A program made the position numbers and the translations under genes. DNA of 12,663 bases, from positions 1-12,663 of the forward strand of contig SDVU01000521.1 in the NCBI GenBank assembly GCA_016256075.1, given 5' to 3'. Every line of letters starts with the position of its first letter. The first letter of the stretch is position 1. The notes under the pieces were generated by a model that worked only from the letters and a program-made list of their open reading frames with translations, did not search any database and was not told the origin of the DNA. Source of the DNA: Dictyocoela muelleri. Lineage: Eukaryota; Microsporidia. Shown here piece after piece: positions 1-7,834 of this stretch.

Positions 1-24
1 TAATCCATGTTGTGGTGCACAACA
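1..24 (-). repeat. Edge of 3' LTR (rest outside window)
   Basis: These 24 bases are identical to 4014-4037. On the element's strand they begin TGTTGTGCACCACAACA, a near-palindrome typical of LTR ends starting with TG. The polypurine tract lies directly next to it at 25-38, which fixes this as the 3' LTR start. Only this edge is in the window. Confidence 0.85.
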
Positions 25-38
25 TCCTCCCCTCTTCC
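25..38 (-). other. Polypurine tract of the gypsy element
   Basis: On the minus strand this reads GGAAGAGGGGAGGA, an all-purine run directly before the 3' LTR. In LTR retrotransposons this tract resists RNase H and primes plus-strand DNA synthesis. Its position and purity match that role. It is one of the most GC-rich short stretches in the window. Confidence 0.85.
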
Positions 39-1160
39 AAACGGTTTTATATTTTTAATGTTCACCCTATTAAATTTGTTGACTCGTTGATAATAAATGT
101 ATCGCTATTAATTATTTTAGTGATTTCGTAAGGTCCACTCCATTTGTCTAAGATTTTGTCTGGATGGTGTAATTTTTTAAATATCATTCGCCAACTTTGT
201 ACTCATGTTTAATTCTTTTTTATTGATTTTTTCGTTTGATTTTTTTTGCTAGTAAGGCCCCTTTGTTCTTTAAATTTTTTATTTTGTCGTGCAAGTTTTG
301 CTTTCTTGGATCAAATATTGAGTATTTGTATATCATTTCGAATGGTGAGGCACCTAATCTTGTATGGTATGGTATGTTGAGTCCTTTGAAAATATTTATA
401 ATAAGTTCTTTTATAGATGATCCTCTTGATATTCGGCAAATCGTGGCTATCTTTGAATTTAATCTTTCCGATATTCCATTGCATGTAGGATTGTAAGCTG
501 AAGTAAGGATATGTTTTATTTGATATTTTTTCAGATACCTTTTAAATTTTGAACCTATATATTGTCTTCCTTGGTCGGTTAATAATCTTTTAGGTGCTCC
601 ATACTTAATTATCCATTTTTTCAAAGCATTTTGTATTGATTGAGAAGTGATATCCATGAGATAGTATGTTTCGGTGAGTCGGCTATATATATCAGTGAAT
701 GTAATTAAATAGAAGTATGAGTTTTCATTATCTGATTTAAAGTGAATTGATTTTAATGGGTCAAATATATCGCTCGAGATAAATTCGAAAGGTTTATCGC
801 TGAATAAAAATCCCGAAGAAAAACCATAAATTTTTGATTCGCCCTTTGTAGTTTGGCAAGTTATGCAGTTGTTGATTATTTTTATTATTGATTTCTTCAG
901 ATTTTTGCAATTAAGATAGTCTTTCAGTGTCATGTACATTTTCTTTATTCCCGGATGCAGAAGTTGATATGTATTCCTCTAATAAATTCAAGCCTATAAT
1001 TGTTTGGTATATATATTCGCTGTTTTTTATCAGTCACAAATCCTTTATCTTTAATAAACAGTTTTTTACTTTCAATTTTATTTTTAATGTCAACATCAAT
1101 GGTTTGTAATCCTCTAAGTCTTTCCCAATTTACGTTAATTAAGGAATTTTCGTGTATTAC
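39..1160 (-). pseudogene. Integrase region of the gypsy fossil
   Basis: Integrase inserts the cDNA copy of the element into the host chromosome. Reading leftward, a zinc-binding end is visible (CITCQTTKG, near 840-880), then the catalytic core with the first acidic site in SSDIFDPL, the second in LTDQGRQYIG, and the third in NPTCNGISERLNSKI. Near 95-150 lies DKWSGPYEIT, the GPY/F module found at the C-terminus of many Ty3/gypsy integrases. No chromodomain is apparent between this and the polypurine tract. The coding sequence appears to run almost to the 3' LTR. The style of the core resembles microsporidian gypsy integrases as I remember them, which is recall and not a search. The region is part of a broken fossil. 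Confidence 0.9.
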
Positions 1161-1162
1161 TG

Positions 1163-1790
1163 TTAGTCTTGATAGTGTGTCTGCAATGAAATTTTTATTT
1201 CCTCGATGTGTTTAACGGTGATATCAAATTCTTGTAAAAGCATTTTCCACCTCTGTATCCTTGTTGTGAGTGTTTTATCTGGAATCAGATTCTTGTTGTC
1301 TGTATGAATTATTACTTTGCTATCGAATATAATTGGCCTGAAGTGATGCAAAGCCTTTAGAACTGCCAGCGTTTCTTTCTCGGTTATAAAGTAATTTAAT
1401 TCAATGTGATTAAGTTTATAACTATAGAATCTTATAAAGTATTCTCTTGCAAGAGAACTTCGCCTAACACTGTTTCAGAAGCATCAGTTTCTAGGGTAAA
1501 ACTTTTCTCATAGTTGGGATAATTTAAAGTTACTTCCTTTTCAATTTCTTCTATTATACTTCTTAATTCATTTTGATCATCTTAAGACCATGAAAAGGGA
1601 ATTTCTTTTTGTAGTTTGCTCGTTAGAAACATTGTTTTCTTGCTTGCATTATGAATAAATCCACGAAACCAATTTACTACTCCTAATATCTTCTAAATAT
1701 GCCTTTTATTTTTTAGTTTAATTTTTTGAGCGGCCCTACTTTATCGAAAACCGTTTTTACGCTATAGGGAGATAAGATATGTCCTAAAAA
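1163..1790 (-). pseudogene. RNase H region of the gypsy fossil
   Basis: RNase H removes genomic RNA from the RNA:DNA hybrid during reverse transcription. It sits between the reverse transcriptase and the integrase, as expected for Ty3/gypsy. Visible family motifs on the minus strand include an acidic TDASET-type start (near 1475-1490), an EKETLAVLKAL-type helix near 1345-1385, and VIIHTDNKNLI followed by RIQRWKMLLQEFDITVKHIE (1220-1325), the usual end of the domain with its conserved W. The region is decayed along with the rest of the element. Confidence 0.85.
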
Positions 1791-1792
1791 CT

Positions 1793-2442
1793 CTACACTA
1801 TTCTAAAAAATTTGCATTTATCAAAGTTTATTGATAATCCATTTTCATGTAGTAATTTAAGAACTTCATTTATGTGGTCACAATGTTTTTCTTCGTCTTC
1901 TGAGTGAATTAGAATATCATCAATGTAAACTTTTACATAGGGAAGGTGGTTTAACAGTTCATTCATTGCCCGTTGAAAAGTTCTCGGGGCATTAGATAAT
2001 CCAAACGGCATGCGCAAAAATTCGTAACGTTTGTTGTTTATTCCAAAGGCGGTGTACTGAATTGATTTTTCGTCTAGCGGTATTTGGTAATAACCGAGAT
2101 TTAAGTCGATTTTGGAGAAAACTGTGGAGTTATGAAGTTGTGTCAATATTTCAGTAATAGTGGGAAAAATATAGTTGGTTTTCAGAGTTATTTCATTCAA
2201 TTTACGATAATCGATTACTAGGCGTACTCTTCCATTTCTTTTGAGAATTGGAAATGCTGGTGAACAATACATTGATTTACTTTTTTTATTATATTATTTT
2301 CTAATAGGTAATCCAATTCCCTTTCGACACTCTCCATCATTTTAGGGGAAATTCGATATGAAGGTAGTTTTATAATTTTATCACTATTCAATACTATTTC
2401 GTGTTTAGTTGCTTTGATTTTACCAATTTCTATTGTGTTCAA
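1793..2442 (-). pseudogene. Reverse transcriptase region of the gypsy fossil
   Basis: Reverse transcriptase copies the element RNA into DNA. The minus strand shows the conserved blocks in order: LDYLLENNIIKKV upstream, then SPAFPILKRNGRVRLVIDYR (fingers), KIDLNLGYYQIPL with the first catalytic aspartate, FLRMPFGLSNAPRTFQRAMN, and the active site YVKVYIDDILIHS with the YIDD form of the YxDD box. It ends in the thumb motif FDKCKFF. These blocks are diagnostic of Ty3/gypsy RT. This is the best preserved part of the element, although the element as a whole is broken. Confidence 0.95.
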
Positions 2443-2453
2443 CTTGTAAAATT

Positions 2454-2880
2454 TTACTTTTCCATATCCTGAGATTTTAAATCAGATGTTATGTTTGCGT
2501 TGATTCGTGTTTTGTTTATTAGTTTATTTTCAAATTTCATCAGTTGGTTTCCTAGATTCAGTTCATAATACTTATTGTCAAGTGAAATTGTTCCCACCAA
2601 AAGGGCAATCTTTGCCAAATAACTTAAAAAGAAATCTATTAGTAGAATTTCCGGTATTGACATGTTTTTGAGAACTATTGCTTTAACCTTATATTGTGTT
2701 GTCTTGTCGCCTTGTAAATACAGTTCCAGATTTGTTTCATTAGATGTTTCGATGGTGGTTCCATCCACTAGGATCGCCATTTTCTTTGTTGCTTCGTCAA
2801 TTCGCATGTGGTTTTTGTCTAATATTCTTTCATCGATGTATGTTAAGGCTGATCAAGTATCCATAGCAGGGTTATAGGTT
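2454..2880 (-). pseudogene. Aspartic protease region of the gypsy fossil
   Basis: The retroelement protease cleaves the Gag-Pol polyprotein. The stretch lies between gag-like sequence and RT. Its start, near 2845-2870, resembles a retropepsin active-site region, followed by AILVDGTTIETSNETNLELY and a hydrophobic segment NMSIPEILLIDFFLSYLAKI like the flap and C-terminal strands of such proteases. Assignment rests on position plus these weak motifs and is less certain than RT or integrase. The region is part of a broken fossil. Confidence 0.65.
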
Positions 2881-2889
2881 TTTTTTTAT

Positions 2890-3715
2890 TTATGCCCACT
2901 TCCATTTCCAGTGTTTGTGTTTATAATTTCGGTTCTTTTATCACGGTGTTACGATGTACATTCTTATGGGTGTATTCACTCTTAATTTTATCTTTACTTC
3001 GTTTTTTTTATTTTTTGCTCTACAATTTGTTGTATCGTGAGTGTTGGTGTTATGGTATGAGCAATTTTTTTTTGCGTCCACTTCGTTTATTATGTCGTTG
3101 TTTTATATGAAAGTTTTTGTTAGGAAATTTTAAATCTGTAATTTGCTCCAATAAGGCTTCCTCCGTGGAGTCTATTAAGTCATACATTGCATCAATATTT
3201 TGAATATTTAAACGTGTCATTTCTAACTGGGTCCGTTTTGACAGTCCATAATAAAACGACTCTCTTCCCTTTAATATTCTCATTTCCTCATTCTAGTTCA
3301 GACATACACTTAATTTTCTTATTACATTTTCAATTTCTTGTTTATATTCAGATATCCTAAGATAATTGTTCTGTTTGATGTTAGAAAGCTGGTTCAGATA
3401 TTTAACATGATTCTTACTCGGGTTTTAATTTTGAATAAGGTTTGTATTATTTCTGATGTAGTATTGCATCTGCTTATATACCCAAAGTAGTTGGTGAAGA
3501 TTGACGATTTCAACACTTGTGCGGCTGTTCTGTCATCCCATCCGGCAAGTTGTGCTGTTTGTACTAATTCTTCTTTTCAAGCGAACAGATCTTGTTTTTC
3601 GATATTTTATAGCATTGCAAAAATCTCTTCAGTATGATATTTGTATTTTCGGGGGATATGTTAAATTCAACTCTTTGTGGTGTAAGTTCATTTTCAGTTC
3701 TGGGACTTAAATTAT
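2890..3715 (-). pseudogene. Gag-like region of the gypsy fossil
   Basis: Gag forms the particle that packages the element RNA. The region lies between the 5' LTR and the protease. Its later part contains a charged, helical segment (RESFYYGLSKRTQLEMTRLN, DSTEEALLEQITDLKF, 3120-3280) ending in a very basic run KQRHNKRSGRKKK. Beyond that, near 2985-3060, is a stretch with His and Cys spacing resembling a zinc knuckle (HNTNTHDTTNC). Gag sequences diverge fast, so the call depends mainly on position. The region is broken. Confidence 0.6.
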
Positions 3716-3724
3716 TCCTTGAGC

Positions 3725-4037
3725 TCAAGTTGACGTGCCCGGATAGACTCGCTTATAAATGATAAGCTGATTAAATAAAGACATTCTTTCAATCCTTTTA
3801 TTTGATTTCATCTTCCTTGCTCGGAAGGCATCATCGTTATTCGACGAAAACATGGGTATTAAATCACAGCTTCTTTTATAGTTTTAGTTGGAGGTAATGG
3901 AGGTAAATTGATTATTTATTGGAGGTAGAACCTAGTTGACAGTTCTAGACTTAAAATACAGAGCCTTTTCGATCATTCTTGGTGTTCTCGATTAATCCAG
4001 GTTTTATTCTAAGTAATCCATGTTGTGGTGCACAACA
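3725..4037 (-). repeat. 5' LTR of the gypsy fossil (inner edge approximate)
   Basis: The outer edge is fixed by the 24-base match to 1-24. On the minus strand the LTR contains a TATA-like CTATAAAAG at about 3873-3881 and an AATAAAAG polyadenylation-like signal near 3795-3803. These would give a promoter followed by a 3'-end signal, as LTRs need. The inner edge and primer-binding site are not clear to me. An LTR of about 250-310 bases is likely, because gag-like sequence begins near 3715. Confidence 0.65.
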
Positions 4038-4164
4038 ATATAAATCGTGAATAAGTATTTTATTATTTTATTTTTTACAGCCTTGCTTCGCTTTTTTATG
4101 ATACTCAATAATAGAACAATACCAAAATAAGTAAAAAACTTCAAGTATCTCTATTTTCAACTAC
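4038..4164. other. Spacer between gypsy LTR and direct repeat
   Basis: This is 127 bases of AT-rich DNA with no convincing gene or signal. It is the host-side flank of the gypsy insertion. The gypsy target duplication cannot be tested because the other flank is outside the window. Confidence 0.5.
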
Positions 4165-4323
4165 TTCGCAATAAAAATAACAGTTTTGTATTCTACCGAT
4201 ACTTAAACCCAATCTGGTTTTCTTAAATCACCAACCCAATATTTTCATTTTACCCAGTAAGTTTAATCAATTTATACCTCTTTTAAGACATTCCCAAGAG
4301 GTCACTGATTCGCTTTAACATAT
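4165..4323 (+). repeat. 159-bp direct repeat, left copy
   Basis: The stretch from TTCGCAATAAAAATAA to CGCTTTAACATAT recurs at 6071-6229 in the same orientation, with about 11 differences by eye (roughly 93 percent identity). It ends exactly where the MULE terminal inverted repeat begins at 4324. It has no TG...CA ends and is not an LTR. Neither strand gives a recognisable protein. It may be an extreme target-site duplication, a tandem duplication split by the MULE, or copies of a small dispersed repeat. Confidence 0.9.
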
Positions 4324-4391
4324 GGAATCCCGGAAAAAAGACAAAGTCGTTTTTCCAGATTTTTTTCTCGTTTTTTGGAAAAAACGACAAA
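4324..4391 (+). repeat. MULE left terminal inverted repeat
   Basis: About 68 bases pair with 6005-6070 on the opposite strand. The repeat is compound: the motif CGGAAAAAAGACAAA occurs near the outer end, a similar GGAAAAAACGACAAA at the inner end, and an inverted GTCGTTTTTCC between them. Such iterated motifs are plausible transposase-binding sites. Confidence 0.88.
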
Positions 4392-4400
4392 CCCTTCAAA

Positions 4401-4641
4401 ATTAATAAAATTTAATAAAATTTAATAAAATATAATAAAATTTAATAAAATTTAATAAAATTTAATAAAATTTAATAAAATTTAATAAAATTTAATAAAA
4501 TTTATTAAAATTTATTAAAATTTATTAAAATTTAATAAAATTTAATAAAATATAATAAAATTTAATAAAATTTAATAAAATTCAATAAAATTTAATAAAA
4601 TTAATAAAATTAAATAAAATTAATAAAATTTAATAAAAATT
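4401..4641 (+). repeat. 10-bp tandem repeat, about 24 units
   Basis: The unit TTTAATAAAA is repeated head to tail about 24 times, with variants such as TATAATAAAA and TTTATTAAAA and shorter units at the right end. It lies inside the MULE, between the left inverted repeat and the end of the transposase remnant. This looks like replication-slippage expansion. A unit of ten matches about one helical turn, which would phase the A-tracts and could bend the DNA. Confidence 0.95.
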
Positions 4642-4654
4642 AATTAAATATTTT

Positions 4655-5950
4655 TTAATTAAGATCATAGGTGTTAATATTTAATATTTTTTCCAAACAT
4701 TCATAAAATTCATATTCAGTATAATGAAGTAATTGATTGAAATATTCTTTAACTGGGTTTGTTTTTCAATTAATATTTTTCCGAATTCAAGATTATTTAT
4801 AAAATATTGCGTCTTTAAGGTTTCATTTTTAAAACATCAATTTTTTTCCTATTGGTTGATTTTTATTTTTAATTTTAGTATTTAAATGTCTGTGATATGC
4901 TTCACAGCTATTGGTTGTATAATGTTGTTATTCAATAATTCTATCATATGCTGACTAAAAGTTTATTGTTTTGTTTTTTTGAGGACTTAATAAATAATTC
5001 CGCTTGAAAAATGAAATGAAACCTTATAACACGTATCATCTTTTTTATTAGGCAAATTTTTTCAAATTGGAAATTACTTGTTCTTTAGGAATAAAGGCTA
5101 AAAAAATGTATTTTACGAATCTTTTAAAATCAACATCATATTTATAAATATTTCCATAGTTTTTCTTGATGAACGCAGAAAAATTTAGCTTAGATGGAAT
5201 GTGAAACCATTTATATTTGATTCTTTAAAGTTTTTTTTCTATCGCAGAATAAAGTGCGCTTTAAAAATCAATGTTTATAAATCTTGGAATATTTTCCAGT
5301 TTTTGTATTAAATAAGAGAATACTATGTTATAGGCATTTTAAGTTTTTCTTTTCATGAATACATAAACAATTTGCAAGGTTTTGTTAAAATACGGCGCAT
5401 TAATTATTAGAGTTTATTTAAAATTTTTCAGGGCAGTAAAAAATGCTCCGTCAAATAACAATATAAAAAATTTTTCTAATATTAAAATTTTTTTTCTATG
5501 AAAAAAATAATTATTCTGTCATCTTTATTTAGGTTATCAAATTGTATAAATAATTTCTGATCAAATGTATACTTATAAATTTGAACCAATTCCAAATCAT
5601 CTGAATCCGTATTTTTATATTTATCATTATTACTTTTAACAAAATAATCTCTTAAATTATTTCGGCTCCCAATATTATTTTTTCTTCATTATCTAAATCT
5701 CGGCATGATTCTATAATTGCATCTCAAAAACTAGTCTATTTTCACCCAGAGTCTTTTTTATTATATTATTAACTTTCAATCGTACTATTTTTTCGCTTTC
5801 TTTTTCATGGAAATGAGATACCTGATATAAAACAGACTGATTTAAAATATCAATGTGTAGTCTCCCACTACAATTTTGTCGGACACAACGCCAATATATG
5901 TAATTTTCAGATATCTTTTTTTGGTTATATATGAAACCCGAAAATATCAA
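4655..5950 (-). pseudogene. MULE transposase with FLYWCH finger (pseudogene)
   Basis: The transposase would cut and join the element ends. The N-terminal part (5711-5950) is an open 79-codon stretch with the FLYWCH pattern: FIYNQ, YIYWRCVRQNCSGRLHI and VSHFHE supply the W, two Cys and His ligands. Downstream, LFDGAFFTALKNF holds the first catalytic Asp (codon 5450-5452), INIDF the second (5267-5269), and TTNSCEAYHRHLN the Glu (4901-4903), a hallmark of FLYWCH MULEs. Spacings of about 61 and 122 codons suit MULEs. WFHIPSKLN between the second Asp and the Glu matches the usual C/H-x-H region. Several in-frame stops and at least one frameshift before the Glu block make it a pseudogene. The extreme C-terminus is unclear. 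Confidence 0.85.
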
Positions 5951-6004
5951 TTGATTTTTTCCTTTTTATAATTTTATTATTTTCATTTTCTGCATTTTTT
6001 TGCG

Positions 6005-6070
6005 TTTGTCGTTTTTCCGGAAAAACGACAAAAAATCCGGAAAACGAATTTGTCGTTTTTCCGGGATGCC
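6005..6070 (-). repeat. MULE right terminal inverted repeat with perfect palindrome
   Basis: This 66-base terminus pairs with 4324-4391. Positions 6005-6032 are a perfect 28-base palindrome centred on CCGG, with arms TTTGTCGTTTTT and AAAAACGACAAA. A third copy of the TTTGTCGTTTTTCC motif lies at the outer edge (6050-6063). The element ends at 6070, where the second 159-bp direct repeat starts. Confidence 0.9.
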
Positions 6071-6229
6071 TTCGCAATAAAAATAACCAGTTTTGTATTC
6101 TACCGATAGTTTAACCCAATTCGTTTTCCTAAATCACCAACCCAATATTTTCATTTTACCCAGTAAGTTTAATCAATTTATACCTCTTTTAAGACATTCC
6201 AAGGTGGTCTCTGATTCGCTTTAACATAT
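6071..6229 (+). repeat. 159-bp direct repeat, right copy
   Basis: This is the second copy of 4165-4323, in the same orientation and starting at the base after the MULE terminus. Differences cluster near two spots (about 6107-6129 and 6206-6220). Sequence similarity stops at CTTTAACATAT, and the DNA to the right is unrelated to the left copy's far flank. Confidence 0.9.
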
Positions 6230-6734
6230 AAACTAATTTTTTCCCTGAATAATCGAAACAGGATTTTTTTACATATCTTCACAAATATACAGTTTTCCAT
6301 AATATATGAGGCACTGAAATTGTTCTTATTAGTATAACAAACTGACAATTAAAAGATAATGAAAAAGGGAGTTCTTTTATATTATAGAGAACAATCGGAC
6401 AATATATTTGTTATGAAATATAGCCACCCCTACATATAATGCCCCTTATTTAATTAAATTGTAAATACAAAAAATCAATTTTTGATATGAAATTTTATTA
6501 ATAGCCTCATGGCACATAACGACCTTCCTATTTTATTAATAAAAAAACAATTTTTTATAATAAATTTTATTAAGGCGTTCAAGAAAAAAATTCGGTGGCA
6601 TAAAACGACTCTCCCATTTTATTAATAAAAATATTAATTTATCTATAATAAATTTTATTATACTAAAATTATATTTAATTAAACATTATTAAATATAATT
6701 TAAGTTATTTTTATTCATTCCAGTTAAAAATTTT
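6230..6734. other. AT-rich intergenic stretch
   Basis: There is no convincing coding sequence on either strand. The stretch holds a small hairpin-like GTTCT...AGAAC element near 6373-6394 and an approx. 86-bp tandem repeat (listed separately). Many ATTTTATTAATAAA stretches make it low complexity. Confidence 0.6.
6490..6662 (+). repeat. Two-copy tandem repeat, period about 86 bp
   Basis: GGCACATAACGACCTTCC followed by TATTTTATTAATAAA (from 6511) recurs as GGCATAAAACGACTCTCCC plus ATTTTATTAATAAA (from 6597). Each is followed by a TATAATAAATTTTATTA block. A third, more diverged copy may begin near 6430 (ACATATAATGCCCC then TTATTTAATTAA). The GC-rich CGAC/CTCCC cores stand out in AT-rich DNA. 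Function is unknown. Confidence 0.65.
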
Positions 6735-6780
6735 GGATCATGCCTATTATATCCCCCGGGGAATATAATGGACATGATCC
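6735..6780. repeat. 46-bp inverted repeat (hairpin) with CCCCGGGG centre
   Basis: The left arm GGATCATGCCTATTATATCC is mirrored by a right arm that reads ATATAATGGACATGATCC, with CCCCGGGG at the centre and a few mismatches. It is a compact cruciform-capable palindrome. No run of T follows, so a terminator is not indicated. It may be a small palindromic element or a recombination scar. Confidence 0.8.
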
Positions 6781-6840
6781 GATATATTTATACACTTCAA
6801 ATAGGTTTTTTATTTTCTTATATATAAAGGTAACTTGTGA

Positions 6841-7138
6841 CCGGTTCCCCTCTAAAAAAACTAAAATGGATTTTTTTTCGAGATCTTTTTATCAAATGAT
6901 ATAAAAAATCTCTTAAATTTTCAAGTTCTACTCATAAGCAAAAATATATAATGTGAAGCTTTGAATTGAATTTTTCTAAATTTGGTGCCATGCAATAAAT
7001 TTATGAAATCTTAATTCAATACTTCATATTATATTTTTTTTGCTTTTGAGTAAAACTCGAGAATTAAAAATATTTTTATAATCATTTGTTAATAAGCTCT
7101 CGACCATATTCATTTTTTTAGGGAGGCTGAGCAACCGT
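6841..7138. mobile_element. Foldback inverted-repeat element (MITE-like)
   Basis: The two halves form an imperfect palindrome of about 300 bases centred near 6990. Left-arm landmarks include CGGTTCCCCT-CTAAAAAAA, TCAAGTTCTACTCATAAGC and TTTGGTGCCATGCAATAAAT. Their complements appear in reverse order in the right arm (ATTTATGAAATC..., GCTTTTGAGTAAAACTCGAG, TTTTTTTAGGGAGG, AACCG). There is little or no loop. No clear coding sequence or target duplication is seen. The element could be a foldback MITE or a fused inverted duplication. If transcribed it would form long double-stranded RNA. Confidence 0.8.
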
Positions 7139-7639
7139 TGGATAAAAGACTTAATAATTTTGGATTGGAGGAAAATAAATTTAAGAGCTTAGATAAAATA
7201 TAAAATAACATTCCTTGTATAGAAATTTCTTCTTATTAATTCAAACTTACTCAAAGTAGTATTTAGGGTATTTTGGATTAAAAAGTTCTCTAAACCCGTA
7301 AAGAAACTTCAGAGGTTAATTGGTATGATAATTTATGATAGATTGTTTTATTGAGATTATCTATAAAATCACAACATATCTATTCATAGAGGTATTGGAA
7401 TTAATCCAAACAAAGCCTTGAAAGGTAAAAATCACAAAAAAAAAATAATAGATATTCAGGATAAATATTCAATGGGATTTAAAATAAAAAATGAATCGAT
7501 AAAAATACAATATTAATGATAAAGTTATAATTAAAAATAAAAAAACGCAAGATGTATGATGACATAAAAAATAGAGAATAATATCAAAGCAGCTTGACAA
7601 AAATGGTTTTCAGATTAATATTGAAAAAAAAAACATTTA

Positions 7640-7641
7640 TA
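7640..7641. repeat. TA target-site duplication (left) of mariner
   Basis: The dinucleotide TA directly precedes the terminal CAGGG at 7642. A matching TA follows the right end at 8975-8976. Duplication of TA is the signature of Tc1/mariner insertion. Confidence 0.85.
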
Positions 7642-7755
7642 CAGGGTTTTTCATATTAAATTCACATTTTTTAATCAAAATTCGCACTTTATATTTTTTT
7701 TGTAAAATTTTTCAATCAAAATTCTCATTTTTTCAATCGAAATTCTCACTTTATA
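7642..7755 (+). repeat. Mariner left inverted repeat with two internal direct repeats
   Basis: The arm contains two copies of a 37-38 base unit at 7658-7694 and 7718-7755 (AAATTCxCATTTTTTxAATC then AAATTCxCACTTTATA), offset by 60 bases. Each unit itself holds two AAATTCNCAYTTT half-motifs. The right arm mirrors this. The layout resembles the IR/DR type of Tc1-like elements, where paired sites bind transposase. Confidence 0.82.
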
Positions 7756-7834
7756 ATTTTTGATTTCTATGATATTTTTCAAATCAAAATCAGAAGTTTT
7801 AATTAAAATTCATACCTTAAAAACCCTTATGGGG

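Larger units (their letters stand above)
1..4037 (-). mobile_element. Ty3/gypsy LTR retrotransposon fossil, nearly full length
   Basis: The element reads right to left. The right end (4014-4037) carries the same 24 bases found at 1-24, including the LTR terminal palindrome TGTTGTG...CACAACA, so 4037 is the outer edge of the 5' LTR and position 24 is the start of the 3' LTR, most of which lies beyond the window. Between them, in order, are gag-like sequence, an aspartic protease region, reverse transcriptase, RNase H and an integrase ending in a GPY module. Protease-RT-RNase H-integrase order defines Ty3/gypsy (Metaviridae) rather than Ty1/copia. A polypurine tract abuts the 3' LTR. The element is broken in several places, on the order of ten, and cannot be functional. 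The LTR overlap visible is too short to date it; the decay suggests a moderately old insertion. It is a fossil, and its parts are listed separately. Confidence 0.93.
4324..6070 (-). mobile_element. Mutator-like DNA transposon (MULE), FLYWCH type, decayed
   Basis: The element is about 1.75 kb. It is bounded by terminal inverted repeats that start GGAATCCCGGAAAAA on the left and read GGCATCCCGGAAAAA on the complement at the right. The interior holds a decayed minus-strand transposase with a FLYWCH finger and a MULE DDE core, and a 10-bp tandem repeat between the gene end and the left terminus. No 8-11 bp target duplication is seen at the junctions. Instead a 159-bp direct repeat abuts each end. 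The transposase is interrupted, so the copy is not autonomous. Confidence 0.88.

Noticed and set aside
236-496. Plus-strand open frame of 86 codons
   Set aside because: It lies antisense to the integrase region, is Phe/Ser-rich as expected for complement of Lys/Glu-rich coding DNA, and shows no motif.
927-1215. Two overlapping plus-strand open frames of 60-71 codons
   Set aside because: They are complements of the integrase and RNase H coding strand, with hydrophobic low-complexity translations and no family features.
2662-3110. Plus-strand open frames (71 and 72 codons) that look membrane-like
   Set aside because: They are antisense to the protease and gag-like regions. Apparent hydrophobicity comes from T-rich complement sequence.
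3501-3710. Plus-strand open frame of 69 codons
   Set aside because: It is antisense to the start of the gag-like region and has no recognisable domain.
4401-4641. CRISPR array
   Set aside because: Units are contiguous 10-mers with no unique spacers, and the window is eukaryotic in content.
5711-5950. Independent small zinc-finger protein
   Set aside because: The FLYWCH stretch is followed on the same strand by MULE catalytic blocks and lies within the MULE termini, so it is the N-terminal part of a decayed transposase.
4165-6229. 159-bp direct repeats as LTRs of a retrotransposon
   Set aside because: They lack TG...CA ends, a primer-binding site and a polypurine tract, and the interior encodes a MULE transposase with its own inverted repeats.
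6735-6780. Transcription terminator
   Set aside because: No T run follows the hairpin, no gene ends nearby, and intrinsic terminators of this type are bacterial.
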